From Pseudonocardia hierapolitana (GTDB taxonomy: Bacteria > Actinomycetota > Actinomycetes > Mycobacteriales > Pseudonocardiaceae), in NCBI RefSeq assembly GCF_007994075.1, contig NZ_VIWU01000001.1:1488001-1552000 (forward strand): a stretch of 64,000 bases of DNA. The letters run 5' to 3'. Position numbers and translations under genes: made by a program. The number at the start of each line of letters is the position of its first letter. The first letter of the stretch is position 1. Of this stretch, positions 34,923 to 42,407 are shown piece after piece. The notes under the pieces were generated by a model, which saw only the letters and a list, made by a program, of their open reading frames with translations, did not search any database and was not told where the DNA came from.

Positions 34923-36653
34923 ATGCAGATGACGTTCGACGCGCGGGACGAGCACGCCTACCACCGCAGGCGCGACGAGCTCGGCGAACGGTTCGCGCAG
35001 TGGCTGAACGAGCACGACGTGCCCGGGGATCCGAACGACGCCGGCCTGCTGATGGACTGGAAGTGGGCCTACGCCGACGGCCGGCTCGACCACTGGTCCG
35101 TCCCCGACGTGGACGAGTTCCTGCTCGAATGGTGCCCGGCCAAGGTCGTGGCACCGGCCGAGAAGTGCGTGGAGATCCCGATCTCCGTGGCCGCGTTCGT
35201 GGGGTTCCTCGCCGACGCCGGGCTGCTCGCGCCGGGAAGCGCCACGCCGGCTGACGTCCGGGCGCACTGCGCGCGCACCACCGACAGGTTCGTCGCCGAG
35301 ATGAGCGATCCCGCGAACCTGCTGGCGGGTGAGGACGTGTTCGAGACGGCGGAGGAGTCGGAGATGCCGGACATCCCGCCGGTCCGGATCCCTCCCGAGA
35401 GCGAGCGGCTCGCCGCGGTGCGCGCGGTCCCGGTGATGCGGCAGCTGCGCGACCTCGCCGAGTACTGCGCCCCGCCCGGCCGCAAGCTCACGCCGAAGGG
35501 CAACCCGCAGCTCGCCGATGCTCGGCACCTCGTCGCCGCGCTCGGGACCGGCGACGACCCGGAGCTCGGCGGCGCCGGGAACCTGCGGTCCAGTGAGGAG
35601 CTGCCCGAGCTCAGCCGGCTGCTCGACCTCGCGTGTGAGGCCGGAGTGGTGCGCCGGCACCAGGGCCGGTTGGTCGCCGTGGCGAGCTTCGCTGCCCTGG
35701 ACGAGTGCGCGGCGCACGAGAAGGTCGCGCTCGCCGCCGTTTCCGACGAACGGCCCAGGAGCTCACTCCTCGGCGCCTTCGCCGAGTTCGACGCCGTCGC
35801 CCACGCGTGGACCATCGCCCTGCTCGTCGAGATGCTCCGCCACGGGAGCAACGGCATCGAGACAGGCCTCGTCGACGCGCTGACCGGCGAGTTCGCGCAG
35901 ACCGTCGCACCCGGCATGTCGGACTTCATGACCACTGCCGTGGCCGAGCTGGCCCACGGCAAGCTCGACGAGCTGCTGGACCTGGGGGTGCTCGGCCGCG
36001 AGGCAGGGCACATCTCGCTCACGCCGGCCGGGGTGCCGGTCGCGGTCGAGCTGCTGCGGCAGGCCGGCCTCGACGTGCCGATCCGCCCGGAACCCGCCGA
36101 CGCGGGCGTCGCGGAGATCGTCGACCTGTTCCCCCACCTCGGCGACGAGGAGCTCCGTCGCGAGGTCGACGAGTGGCTGGCGGCACGGCCGGAGCGGCGG
36201 ACCGCCGCCACGGAGCTGATCGCGGAGAGCCTCGCGGCGCACCGTGACACCGTCACCGCGATGACCGGCATCGCCCTGGTCAGCCGGTTCGCCGCCGACC
36301 ACGCCGTCGACGCGGTCCGGCCGCACCTGGAGGGCCCGCACGACGGGCTCGTCCTGCAATGGCTGATCGACCAGGACGCGCTCGACCCCGGGTCGGTGGA
36401 TCCCACCCGGCTCGCGGCCGGGCTGGTCGACTTCCTCGCCGTGGGCCTGGACACCGCAGGCCCCGAGGAGGTCGTCGCCGTCCTCAGCAACGGGGCCCCG
36501 GACGGCGGCGCGGCGATACTCGACGGCATCTGGCGGCTCGACCACCCCCGGCTGCCCGACGTGCTCGAGGCGATCGGCTCCCACCACCCGTCCAAGACGG
36601 TGGCGAAGGCCGCGCGCAAGGCGCTGATGAAGCACGCGAGCCCGTCGATCTGA
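34923..36653 (+). CDS. Uncharacterised helical protein, possibly IS1096-ORF3-related
   Basis: 576 residues from ATG 34923. No catalytic motif is recognised. The N-terminal third has QWLNEHDVPGDPNDAGLLMDWKWAYADGRLDHW; the middle has two winged-helix-like units (GRKLTPKGNPQLADARHLV and AGHISLTPAGVPVAVEL). The C-terminal 180 residues look like short alpha repeats (LFPHLGDEELRREVDEWL, VRPHLEGPHDGLVLQWLIDQDALDPG). The GxLxLTxxG units resemble the C-terminal part of the pRiA4b-type protein at 38739, suggesting a distant relationship. No signal peptide. Function unknown. Confidence 0.65.
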   Translation: MQMTFDARDEHAYHRRRDELGERFAQWLNEHDVPGDPNDAGLLMDWKWAYADGRLDHWSVPDVDEFLLEWCPAKVVAPAEKCVEIPISVAAFVGFLADAGLLAPGSATPADVRAHCARTTDRFVAEMSDPANLLAGEDVFETAEESEMPDIPPVRIPPESERLAAVRAVPVMRQLRDLAEYCAPPGRKLTPKGNPQLADARHLVAALGTGDDPELGGAGNLRSSEELPELSRLLDLACEAGVVRRHQGRLVAVASFAALDECAAHEKVALAAVSDERPRSSLLGAFAEFDAVAHAWTIALLVEMLRHGSNGIETGLVDALTGEFAQTVAPGMSDFMTTAVAELAHGKLDELLDLGVLGREAGHISLTPAGVPVAVELLRQAGLDVPIRPEPADAGVAEIVDLFPHLGDEELRREVDEWLAARPERRTAATELIAESLAAHRDTVTAMTGIALVSRFAADHAVDAVRPHLEGPHDGLVLQWLIDQDALDPGSVDPTRLAAGLVDFLAVGLDTAGPEEVVAVLSNGAPDGGAAILDGIWRLDHPRLPDVLEAIGSHHPSKTVAKAARKALMKHASPSI

Positions 36654-36677
36654 TCGGAACACCGAAGCCCGGGCTCG

Positions 36678-36971
36678 TCAGCTCGCCACGTCGAGCCGGA
36701 CCGTCACCCGGTCGCCGTCGTCGATCCCTTCCCTCTCACGCACGGACTTCTTGACCGGCAACAGGTAGCTGCCGCTGGCCTTCTCCGGGAACACCGACGT
36801 CGCGAACACCGTCTGGCCGATGCGCGCGTGCACGCGCACCGACCCGAATCCGGCCGGCTCACCCGCGAGGTCGCGGACCTCGTCGGCGACGTCCAGCGGG
36901 AGCCGCAGGAACCGCCACGACGGCCCGTCCTCGCCCCAGGCGAAGACGTCTGCGCTGAAGGTCCACTCCAT
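36678..36971 (-). CDS. DUF1905 family protein
   Basis: 97 residues. The whole length fits DUF1905: a beta-rich fold starting MEWTFSADVFAW, then WRFLRLPLDVADEVRDL, FGSVRVHARIG, ATSVFPEKASGSYLLPVKKSVREREGIDDGDRVTVRLDV. Family function unknown, though it is often found with YdeI-type proteins. The start at 36971 is followed upstream by the long fold-back element at 36994-37162. Confidence 0.85.
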   Translation of the reverse strand: MEWTFSADVFAWGEDGPSWRFLRLPLDVADEVRDLAGEPAGFGSVRVHARIGQTVFATSVFPEKASGSYLLPVKKSVREREGIDDGDRVTVRLDVAS

Positions 36972-36993
36972 GGGGCAACAGTAGGCCGACGAT

Positions 36994-37162
36994 CTAGGAG
37001 GGTCCTGAGCAACTCAGGCCGTAGCGAGCGGCGTCCAGGTGGTGTCCTCGCAAGGCGGACGATCGGGCCGATACCGCTGTTGTATCGGCGCGATCGTCCA
37101 ACGCGGCGAGGGCGCCGCCTGGGCGTCGCGCAGTAGGCCTGAGTTGTTCAGGGCGCTCCTAG
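36994..37162. repeat. Long imperfect inverted repeat (fold-back element)
   Basis: Two 81-nt arms (36994-37074 and 37082-37162) flank a 7-nt loop. The outer ends share CTAGGAG, the block CAACTCAGGCC is identical in both arms, as are GGACGATCG and GCCGATAC near the loop. Many differences are transitions that keep G-U pairs in RNA. The right end supplies the stop codon of the adjacent methyltransferase gene. Same design as the element at 12631-12794 but a different sequence. Confidence 0.8.
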
Positions 37163-38022
37163 GCCGGGTCCGGGTGTGCGTGTGCGGTGACGAGCCAGGC
37201 GGCGGACCGGAAGGCGACGCCCTCCGCCGTGTGGTGTGCCTGCATGGTGCGGTGGAGGGCGTCCAGCGCGCCGGCCCGGGCCGCGTCGTCGAGCCCGTCG
37301 AGCATCCACGGCATGAGGCCGGCGACGAACCGGTGGGCGTCGTCGGGATCGCGGCCGAAGAACGTCCGCCCCTCCAGCCCGGACACGCGCACGTCGCCGA
37401 ACCCGGCCGACGTCAGCAGGGCGTGCACGTGGTCGGGATCGCCCATCGAGAACGGGCCCGGCCTGTCGGGCGGGGGTGCCGGGAGGTCACGGCCGGCGGC
37501 GAGCGCGCCCATGATCTCGACGACCCACTCATTCCGCGGGAACGGCTGCCAGACCAGCAGCACCAGCCGCCCGCCGGGACGCAGCGCACGGGCGATGTTG
37601 GTGAACGCGGCGTGGGCGTCGCCGAAGAACATCGCGCCCGCCCGACTGATCGCGACGTCGAACGCCCCCTCGTCGAAGGGGTGGATCTGCGCGTCGGCCT
37701 GCTCGAACGAGACGTTCGCCAGCCCCTCGCGCTCCGCCGCTCCGCGCGCCACGTCCAGCATCGCCGAGGACAGGTCGACGCCGAGCACCGAACCCGCAAT
37801 CGCGAGCCGCGCGGCGGCGCGGGCGCTCCCACCGGTGCCGCATCCGATGTCGAGGACGCGATCGGTGGGCGCGATGGCCGCGGCCTCGAAGAACGGGGGG
37901 TCGTACTCCCGGAGCGCCTGCTCGAACCGCTCGGCGTGGGCGGCCCAGTAGGCCCCCTCGGTCCCGTCCCACGCCCGCAGCTGTTCCGCGTTCGCCGGGT
38001 CGACCTGGTGGGTGCCGGCCAT
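37159..38022 (-). CDS. Class I SAM-dependent methyltransferase
   Basis: 287 residues from ATG 38022, with GGGAGG 6 nt upstream. Motifs: QLRAWDGTEGAYWAAHAERF at the N-terminus (UbiE/MenG-like), motif I VLDIGCGTGGSARAAARL, SVLGVDLSSAMLD, FEQADAQIHPFDEGAFDVAISRAGAMFF, ALRPGGRLVLLVWQPF. It is divergent from a PadR regulator with a shared inverted-repeat operator, so it is likely induced when PadR releases. Acceptor unknown. Its stop codon lies in the fold-back element. Confidence 0.85.
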   Translation of the reverse strand: MAGTHQVDPANAEQLRAWDGTEGAYWAAHAERFEQALREYDPPFFEAAAIAPTDRVLDIGCGTGGSARAAARLAIAGSVLGVDLSSAMLDVARGAAEREGLANVSFEQADAQIHPFDEGAFDVAISRAGAMFFGDAHAAFTNIARALRPGGRLVLLVWQPFPRNEWVVEIMGALAAGRDLPAPPPDRPGPFSMGDPDHVHALLTSAGFGDVRVSGLEGRTFFGRDPDDAHRFVAGLMPWMLDGLDDAARAGALDALHRTMQAHHTAEGVAFRSAAWLVTAHAHPDPA

Positions 38023-38040
38023 GGCCCACCTCCCTATACT

Positions 38041-38074
38041 CCCTTTGGGACTATGCGTAGGTACTCCCAAGGGG
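38041..38074. promoter_or_regulatory. Putative PadR operator between divergent genes
   Basis: CCCTTTGGGA (38041-38050) and TCCCAAGGGG (38065-38074) form an inverted repeat, 9 of 10 symmetrical, spaced 14 bp. It lies between the methyltransferase start (38022) and the PadR start (38080), with TATACT just to its left as a possible -10 for the PadR gene. Confidence 0.55.
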
Positions 38075-38079
38075 AAGAT

Positions 38080-38700
38080 GTGTCAAGGGGTCCGCTCACG
38101 ACGACGTCCTTCGCGATCCTCGGGCTGCTCGCGGTGCAACCGTGGAGCACCTACGAGCTGACCCGGCAGATGGACCGCAGCCTGGGCCGGCTCTGGCCCC
38201 GCGCGCAGAGCAAGCTCTACGAGGAGCCGAAGAAGCTGGTCGAGCACGGGCTGGCGGAGTCGACGACCGAACGGGTGGGCAAGCGGCCACGCACCGTCTA
38301 CTCGATCACCCCGGACGGCAGGCGGGCGCTCGCCGAGTGGCTGCGGTCGCCGGGCGCCGGACCGGTGCTCGAGTTCGAGCAGCTGCTGAAGATCTCCTTC
38401 GCGGAGAACGGGACGAAGGCCGACGCACTCGCCACACTCACGGCCGCGCGCGCGTGGGCGGAGGAGCGCAACGTGGAGAACCTCGCCGCCGGGCGCGCCT
38501 ACCTCGAAGGCCGCGGACCGTTCCAGCACCGGGCGGCGCAGAACCTGCTCGCCGGCGCGTTCCTCACGGAGTTCTACCGGATGGTGGCCGAGTGGGCGGA
38601 CTGGGCGGCCGGGCAGGTCGAGCACTGGCCCGACGACCCGGCGCAGGCCGTGCCCGAGCGGGCGGCGTTCGAGCAGGTCGTGCGGCGGGCCGAGTGGTAG
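38080..38700 (+). CDS. PadR family transcriptional regulator
   Basis: 206 residues from GTG 38080 with GGGGA upstream; ATG 38053 is in frame but inside the operator. The winged helix is TTTSFAILGLLAVQPWSTYELTRQMDRSLGRLWPRAQSKLYEEPKKLVEHGLAE, wing RPRTVYSITPDGRRALAEWL, then a C-terminal coiled helical domain (about 85-200) typical of PadR-s2 proteins. It probably represses the divergent methyltransferase gene and itself through the inverted repeat between them. Confidence 0.88.
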   Translation: MSRGPLTTTSFAILGLLAVQPWSTYELTRQMDRSLGRLWPRAQSKLYEEPKKLVEHGLAESTTERVGKRPRTVYSITPDGRRALAEWLRSPGAGPVLEFEQLLKISFAENGTKADALATLTAARAWAEERNVENLAAGRAYLEGRGPFQHRAAQNLLAGAFLTEFYRMVAEWADWAAGQVEHWPDDPAQAVPERAAFEQVVRRAEW

Positions 38701-38738
38701 CCCGTTCGCGACGGGAGCGATGCTCGTAGCGTTGGGCC

Positions 38739-40145
38739 ATGTCGCGCCCCGGCTCGCCCATGGACGAACCCGGCCGCCTCCTCACGGGTCGATCACTACG
38801 ACGCGAGCGCCGTACCGACGTCGTCACCTACCGGGTTCGCGTCGACCTCACCGGCACCAAACCGCCGCTGTGGCGTCGCCTCGAACTCGCCTCCGACATG
38901 CACCTCGACGAGCTGCACGACGTCCTCCAGATCGCGTTCGGCTGGACGGACAGCCACCTGCACCGGTTCAGCGCAGGTCCGAGCACCTACGACCCCGACA
39001 CCGAGCACTACCTGTCGCCCTTCGAGGTCGAGGAGGGCGAGCGGGGAACCCCCGAGAGCGAGGTCCGCATCGACGAGGTGCTCGCCGACGTCGGCGACAC
39101 GCTCTACTACGTCTACGACTTCGGCGACGACTGGCTGCACAGCCTGAAGCTCGAAGCCGTCCTGCCGCGCGACGACACGGCGCCGCGGGCGGCGTGCACC
39201 GCCGGGCGACGTCCCGGCCCACCGGAGGACTGCGGCGGCGTTCCCGGTTACGAGCTGTTCGACGCGGCAACCGATCCGACCCACCCGCACCACTCCGCCG
39301 CGCGCGCCGAGATCATCCACACCTACGGATCCGACCTCGACGTCGAACGACTCGCGCCCACACCGTTCGCCATCGACGAGATCAACGAGGCGCTGGCCGG
39401 CCTTCCGGCCCGGTCGACGGGCCGGCTGCCCGGACCGCTCGCCGACCTCGTCCACGTCATGCGCGACAGCGGCGAGCAGATCCGCCTGCGCAAGCTGATC
39501 GATGCCGCCGCGCTCGACGAACCCACGGTGATCGACGCGGACACCGCGGCGCGCATGGTCCGTCCGTACACCTGGCTGCTCGACCGGGTCGGCGACGACG
39601 GGATCACGCTCACCGGGGCGGGCTACCTCCCGCCCGTGCACGTGGAGGCCGCGGTGGCCGAGCTCGGAATGGCGAAGGACGGGATTGGAAAGCTCAACCG
39701 CGAGAACCACGCCATGCCGGTGCTGAGCCTGCGGGAGTCCGCGCAGAAGCTGGGACTGCTCCGCAAGCACGGCGGCAAGCTGCAGCTCACCGCCCGCGGG
39801 CGCCGGCTGCTCGCCGACCCCGTCGCGTTGTGGTGGCACGTCGCCGAGCGCACTCCCCTCGGCTCCCGGGAGGGCATCGAATCCCAGGCGGGTGTCGTCC
39901 TGTTGATCGCCGTCGCAGCCGGCGCGATGGAGCACGTCGACGCGATCATCACCAGGACGCTGACCGCCATCGGCTGGGTGCGGGGCGACGGCGAACCGCT
40001 CACCGAGTTCGACGCCGCCAACGCGGCCTGGGACACCAGGGCCGTGCTCCGGCGGCTGGACGCGCTGACCGGGGACTCGAGCGACGAACGATCGACCCCG
40101 GACGGGGTCACGTTCGCGCGCGCTGCGCTCCGCACCTGGCCGTAG
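38739..40145 (+). CDS. Plasmid pRiA4b ORF-3/IS1096 TnpR-like family protein
   Basis: 468 residues. The N-terminal 190 residues are the family domain: YRVRVDLTGTKPPLWRRLELASDMHLDELHDVLQIAFGW, SHLHRFSAG, YYVYDFGDDWLHSLKLEAVLP and GPPEDCGGVPGYE. This domain occurs as an accessory protein in IS1096 and plasmids and as free-standing chromosomal genes. The C-terminal 270 residues add winged-helix-like units (SAQKLGLLRKHGGKLQLTARGRRLLADP). No transposase or inverted repeats flank it, so it is probably a resident gene. ATG 38760 is an alternative start. Confidence 0.82.
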   Translation: MSRPGSPMDEPGRLLTGRSLRRERRTDVVTYRVRVDLTGTKPPLWRRLELASDMHLDELHDVLQIAFGWTDSHLHRFSAGPSTYDPDTEHYLSPFEVEEGERGTPESEVRIDEVLADVGDTLYYVYDFGDDWLHSLKLEAVLPRDDTAPRAACTAGRRPGPPEDCGGVPGYELFDAATDPTHPHHSAARAEIIHTYGSDLDVERLAPTPFAIDEINEALAGLPARSTGRLPGPLADLVHVMRDSGEQIRLRKLIDAAALDEPTVIDADTAARMVRPYTWLLDRVGDDGITLTGAGYLPPVHVEAAVAELGMAKDGIGKLNRENHAMPVLSLRESAQKLGLLRKHGGKLQLTARGRRLLADPVALWWHVAERTPLGSREGIESQAGVVLLIAVAAGAMEHVDAIITRTLTAIGWVRGDGEPLTEFDAANAAWDTRAVLRRLDALTGDSSDERSTPDGVTFARAALRTWP

Positions 40146-40242
40146 GCCGCCGACGAAACATGGCTCCTACCCGACCGGGCTCACCGACTCGATCCCGGAC
40201 ACCGTGAACTCGCGTTCCGCGGAACGCAGGCCGGGCTGCTGG

Positions 40243-40437
40243 TCACGACCCGATGTGCAGCCGGGGGCTCAGGTTCCAGCCCCGGCCCAACACCACGTCG
40301 GCCAGGCGCTGCTGACCGTCGAGCACGGCGCCGGGCGTCGTCGCGTGCGGCACGACCCACACCGGCCGCAACGCGAACTCCTCGACCAGATCCGCGATCT
40401 CGGCCAGGTCGCTGATCGTCGTGCAGGACGACGTCCT
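40243..40437 (-). pseudogene. QueE-like (7-carboxy-7-deazaguanine synthase) 3' remnant
   Basis: The minus frame ending at the TGA at 40243-40245 reads ISDLAEIADLVEEFALRPVW, then VVPHATTPGAVLDGQQRLADVVLGRGWNLSPRLHIG. This matches the C-terminal end of QueE-type radical SAM proteins (PVW-V-P-x-x-T, LADAVL-RGWNL-RLH) as I remember them. The radical SAM cysteine motif and everything upstream are missing. It is joined directly to an unrelated coding fragment, so it is a scar of a deletion or insertion. Confidence 0.5.
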
Positions 40438-40598
40438 CGCCGACCGGATCGCCGAGCCACTGCTGGATCACCCCTCCTGCCGCAGGCGGAAGAGCTGATC
40501 GCGAAGTTCGATGAGCGACTCCTCCACGGCGGCGCGCACGGCCGGGATCTGCCCATATCCACGACGCGAAACGTGCCGGACGAGAACTGATCGGGCAT
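40405..40598 (-). pseudogene. Frameshifted small ESX-type protein gene (N-terminal part)
   Basis: ATG 40598 follows GGAGG and reads MPDQFSSGTFRV. After one base shift it continues GYGQIPAVRAAVEESLIELRDQLFRLRQEG, and after a second shift VIQQWLGDPVGEDVVLH, where it runs into the QueE-like scar. This small protein normally follows a DUF3558 lipoprotein gene in Pseudonocardiaceae, and here it does (46 bp away). It would be a WXG100/EspC-type helical hairpin, but the gene is broken in at least two places. Confidence 0.5.
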
Positions 40599-40643
40599 CG
40601 ACCACTCCCTCACCTCCGTGAGCCCCACCGGCGACGGTAGAGA

Positions 40644-41237
40644 TCACCTGGAGCTGGTCGGGGCGACCGCATTGGCCAGGGCCTCGGCGCCCTGGCACAG
40701 CTGCGGCTGCGGGACGGCTGGTCGGCCGCCACCGTCGCCGAACTGGGCGTCGATCAGCTGGCCAGGGGCGACGTCCACGACCACCGTGCAGGAATCGTTG
40801 AACTGGGCCGGTACCACGACCAAGGCCGGAAACCCCCGCACCTGGACCGGCCGCAACTCGGCCGCCAGCTCTCGGGACGTGGTGAACCGCTCGATCCCCG
40901 CCGACGTCACCACGCTCATGCCGACGACGACCTCCTGCGGCTCGGACCCGCTGATCACACAGGCCGGGACCTCGCCGCCGTACAGCTGCGACGGCGCCAC
41001 GCTGAACGACGGCCGTCCGTCCAACCCCATCTCGGCCCGCTGCTCCTCGGTGAGCAGCTCGCACGGATCCACCCCGTCCAGCCGCACCTCCCGCGGCCGG
41101 GGCGGGAGGTCGATCCCGTTCGCCTCCGCCGAGGCGCCGCCCGTCGGGTTCGCCGGGGAGGGCTGCCCCGCAATCGTCGTGCACCCCCCGACGAGCAACA
41201 CAACTCCGACCAGCATCGCCCCCACGATCCGAGTCAC
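40644..41237 (-). CDS. DUF3558 family lipoprotein
   Basis: 197 residues. The signal ends LVGVVLLVGGCTTIAG with a lipobox. RPREVRLDGVDPCELLTEEQRAEMGLDGRP is the DUF3558 core. Further matches are VPACVISG and the later disulfide cysteines (DSCTVVV, QLCQGAEALANAV), which fold the extracellular domain. The family is abundant in Pseudonocardiaceae and often paired with small ESX-type proteins; the partner gene here is frameshifted. Function unknown. Confidence 0.85.
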   Translation of the reverse strand: MTRIVGAMLVGVVLLVGGCTTIAGQPSPANPTGGASAEANGIDLPPRPREVRLDGVDPCELLTEEQRAEMGLDGRPSFSVAPSQLYGGEVPACVISGSEPQEVVVGMSVVTSAGIERFTTSRELAAELRPVQVRGFPALVVVPAQFNDSCTVVVDVAPGQLIDAQFGDGGGRPAVPQPQLCQGAEALANAVAPTSSR

Positions 41238-41508
41238 GCCCCGACCGTAGCGGCCCGATCACGCTCCGGTCTGCACGTCCGCGAAGTTCGGCTCGGCAGA
41301 CCACCACCGCTCGGACTGGTCTCCGGCATCCGTCGATGGGTTTCGCCACCCTCCCGCCATGCTCGATCGAGTGGCGCCACGATTGTCCCAGACGTTCGCG
41401 AATGGCTGTTCGACCAGCCTGACCATCGTGCGGCTCGTGCCGAATGGCAGCCCGGCAGGAATGCGATCAGCAGTCTGGAAACGCTGCTGCAGGCGAGGCA
41501 GAGCTGGC

Positions 41509-41912
41509 TCAACTGCCCCGATCCCACGCCGTGGCGGACCGGCGACGCGCATCGTTGGCCGGCAGCGCAGTCCCGGCGGCGAGCAGCCGCGCGGCGAGGT
41601 CGGCGGCCGGCACCCGGCACCGGACCAGAACTTTCCGCGCTCGGGCCGGGGTTGGGCCCGTCCGGCGCGCAACGATCACGGCGCCATCGTCGTCCTCCGG
41701 CATCGGCGCGAATCCGGCCGAGCGGAGCTTCGACAGCACCCCGTCCACGCCCGCCCCACGAGCGCCGTCGGCGTGATCTGCCGGAACTGGAACTGGGGCC
41801 GGAGATCGCCAGCATCAGCCAACTGGCAGACCGCGGGCTCGTGCGGGTGCGCGTCGACGACGAGAAGGCCTTCGCGGACGGCGCTGATGACGTACCGGAA
41901 CCGCTGACGCAT
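41509..41912 (-). pseudogene. XPB/Ssl2-type helicase N-terminal domain remnant
   Basis: Two minus frames join near 41750. The first reads PAVCQLADAGDLRPQFQFRQ and then ITPTALVGRA; the second reads VDGVLSKLRSAGFAPMPEDD and then DGAVIVARRTGPTPARARKVLVRCRVPAADLAARLLAAG. Together they resemble the actinobacterial helicase-associated XPB/Ssl2 N-terminal module (RQITPTALVSR, VLxKLRAAGFAP). The rest of the protein is missing. The stretch 41238-41508 shows no gene I can support. Recognition is from memory of the family. Confidence 0.45.
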
Positions 41913-42017
41913 CGGGCGTCATGCACGTCCGATCGGGTGACGATGTTCCGAAGCCCGCCACGCCTCCACTCGCTCTCCTACGGTCGGCCCCACTCGCACA
42001 TCGGCAGGGAGTGATCG

Positions 42018-42407
42018 ATGCAGAACGGAGGGAACCGGTGGCGGCTCGTCGTGTCCACCGGCGGGGACGCATTGCGGCAAGAGCGGCTGACCCGAGACCT
42101 GCACGAGACGCTGCGACAGCGAAACGATCTCGACGTCGGTTTCCACGAGGACAACGCATCCGTTGACCTCAGCCGCAAAGGTGCCGCCGCTGAGGTAGCC
42201 CTCTGGGTGGCAACGGCATCTGTCCCCGCCGCTCGCGTCGCCACGACGTTGATCAAGGAGTGGGCGGCAAAGGAGCGGAATCGATCCGTGAAGATCTCCT
42301 ACCGCGGCAGGTCCATCACGATCAGCGGACGGCCAGACCCCGGCCAGGAACGGATGGTCAAGGAATTCCTGGACACTGTGAGCGACGGGGACGGCAGCGC
42401 CGAATGA
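42018..42407 (+). CDS. Effector-associated constant component EACC1
   Basis: 129 residues. Two short beta strands and a helix (WRLVVSTGGDALRQERLTRDLHETLRQ), then VGFHEDNASVDLSRKGAAAEVALWVATAS, a helix VPAARVATTLIKEWAAKERNRSVKISYRGRSITISG and an acidic tail. This is the EACC1 layout: a small alpha/beta protein found beside caspase, TIR, trypsin or other effectors in actinobacterial conflict systems. AGGGAG lies 6 nt before ATG 42018. The stop overlaps the start of the caspase-helicase gene (ATGA), the usual coupling. Its proposed role is to link sensor and effector; the mechanism is unknown. Confidence 0.8.
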   Translation: MQNGGNRWRLVVSTGGDALRQERLTRDLHETLRQRNDLDVGFHEDNASVDLSRKGAAAEVALWVATASVPAARVATTLIKEWAAKERNRSVKISYRGRSITISGRPDPGQERMVKEFLDTVSDGDGSAE

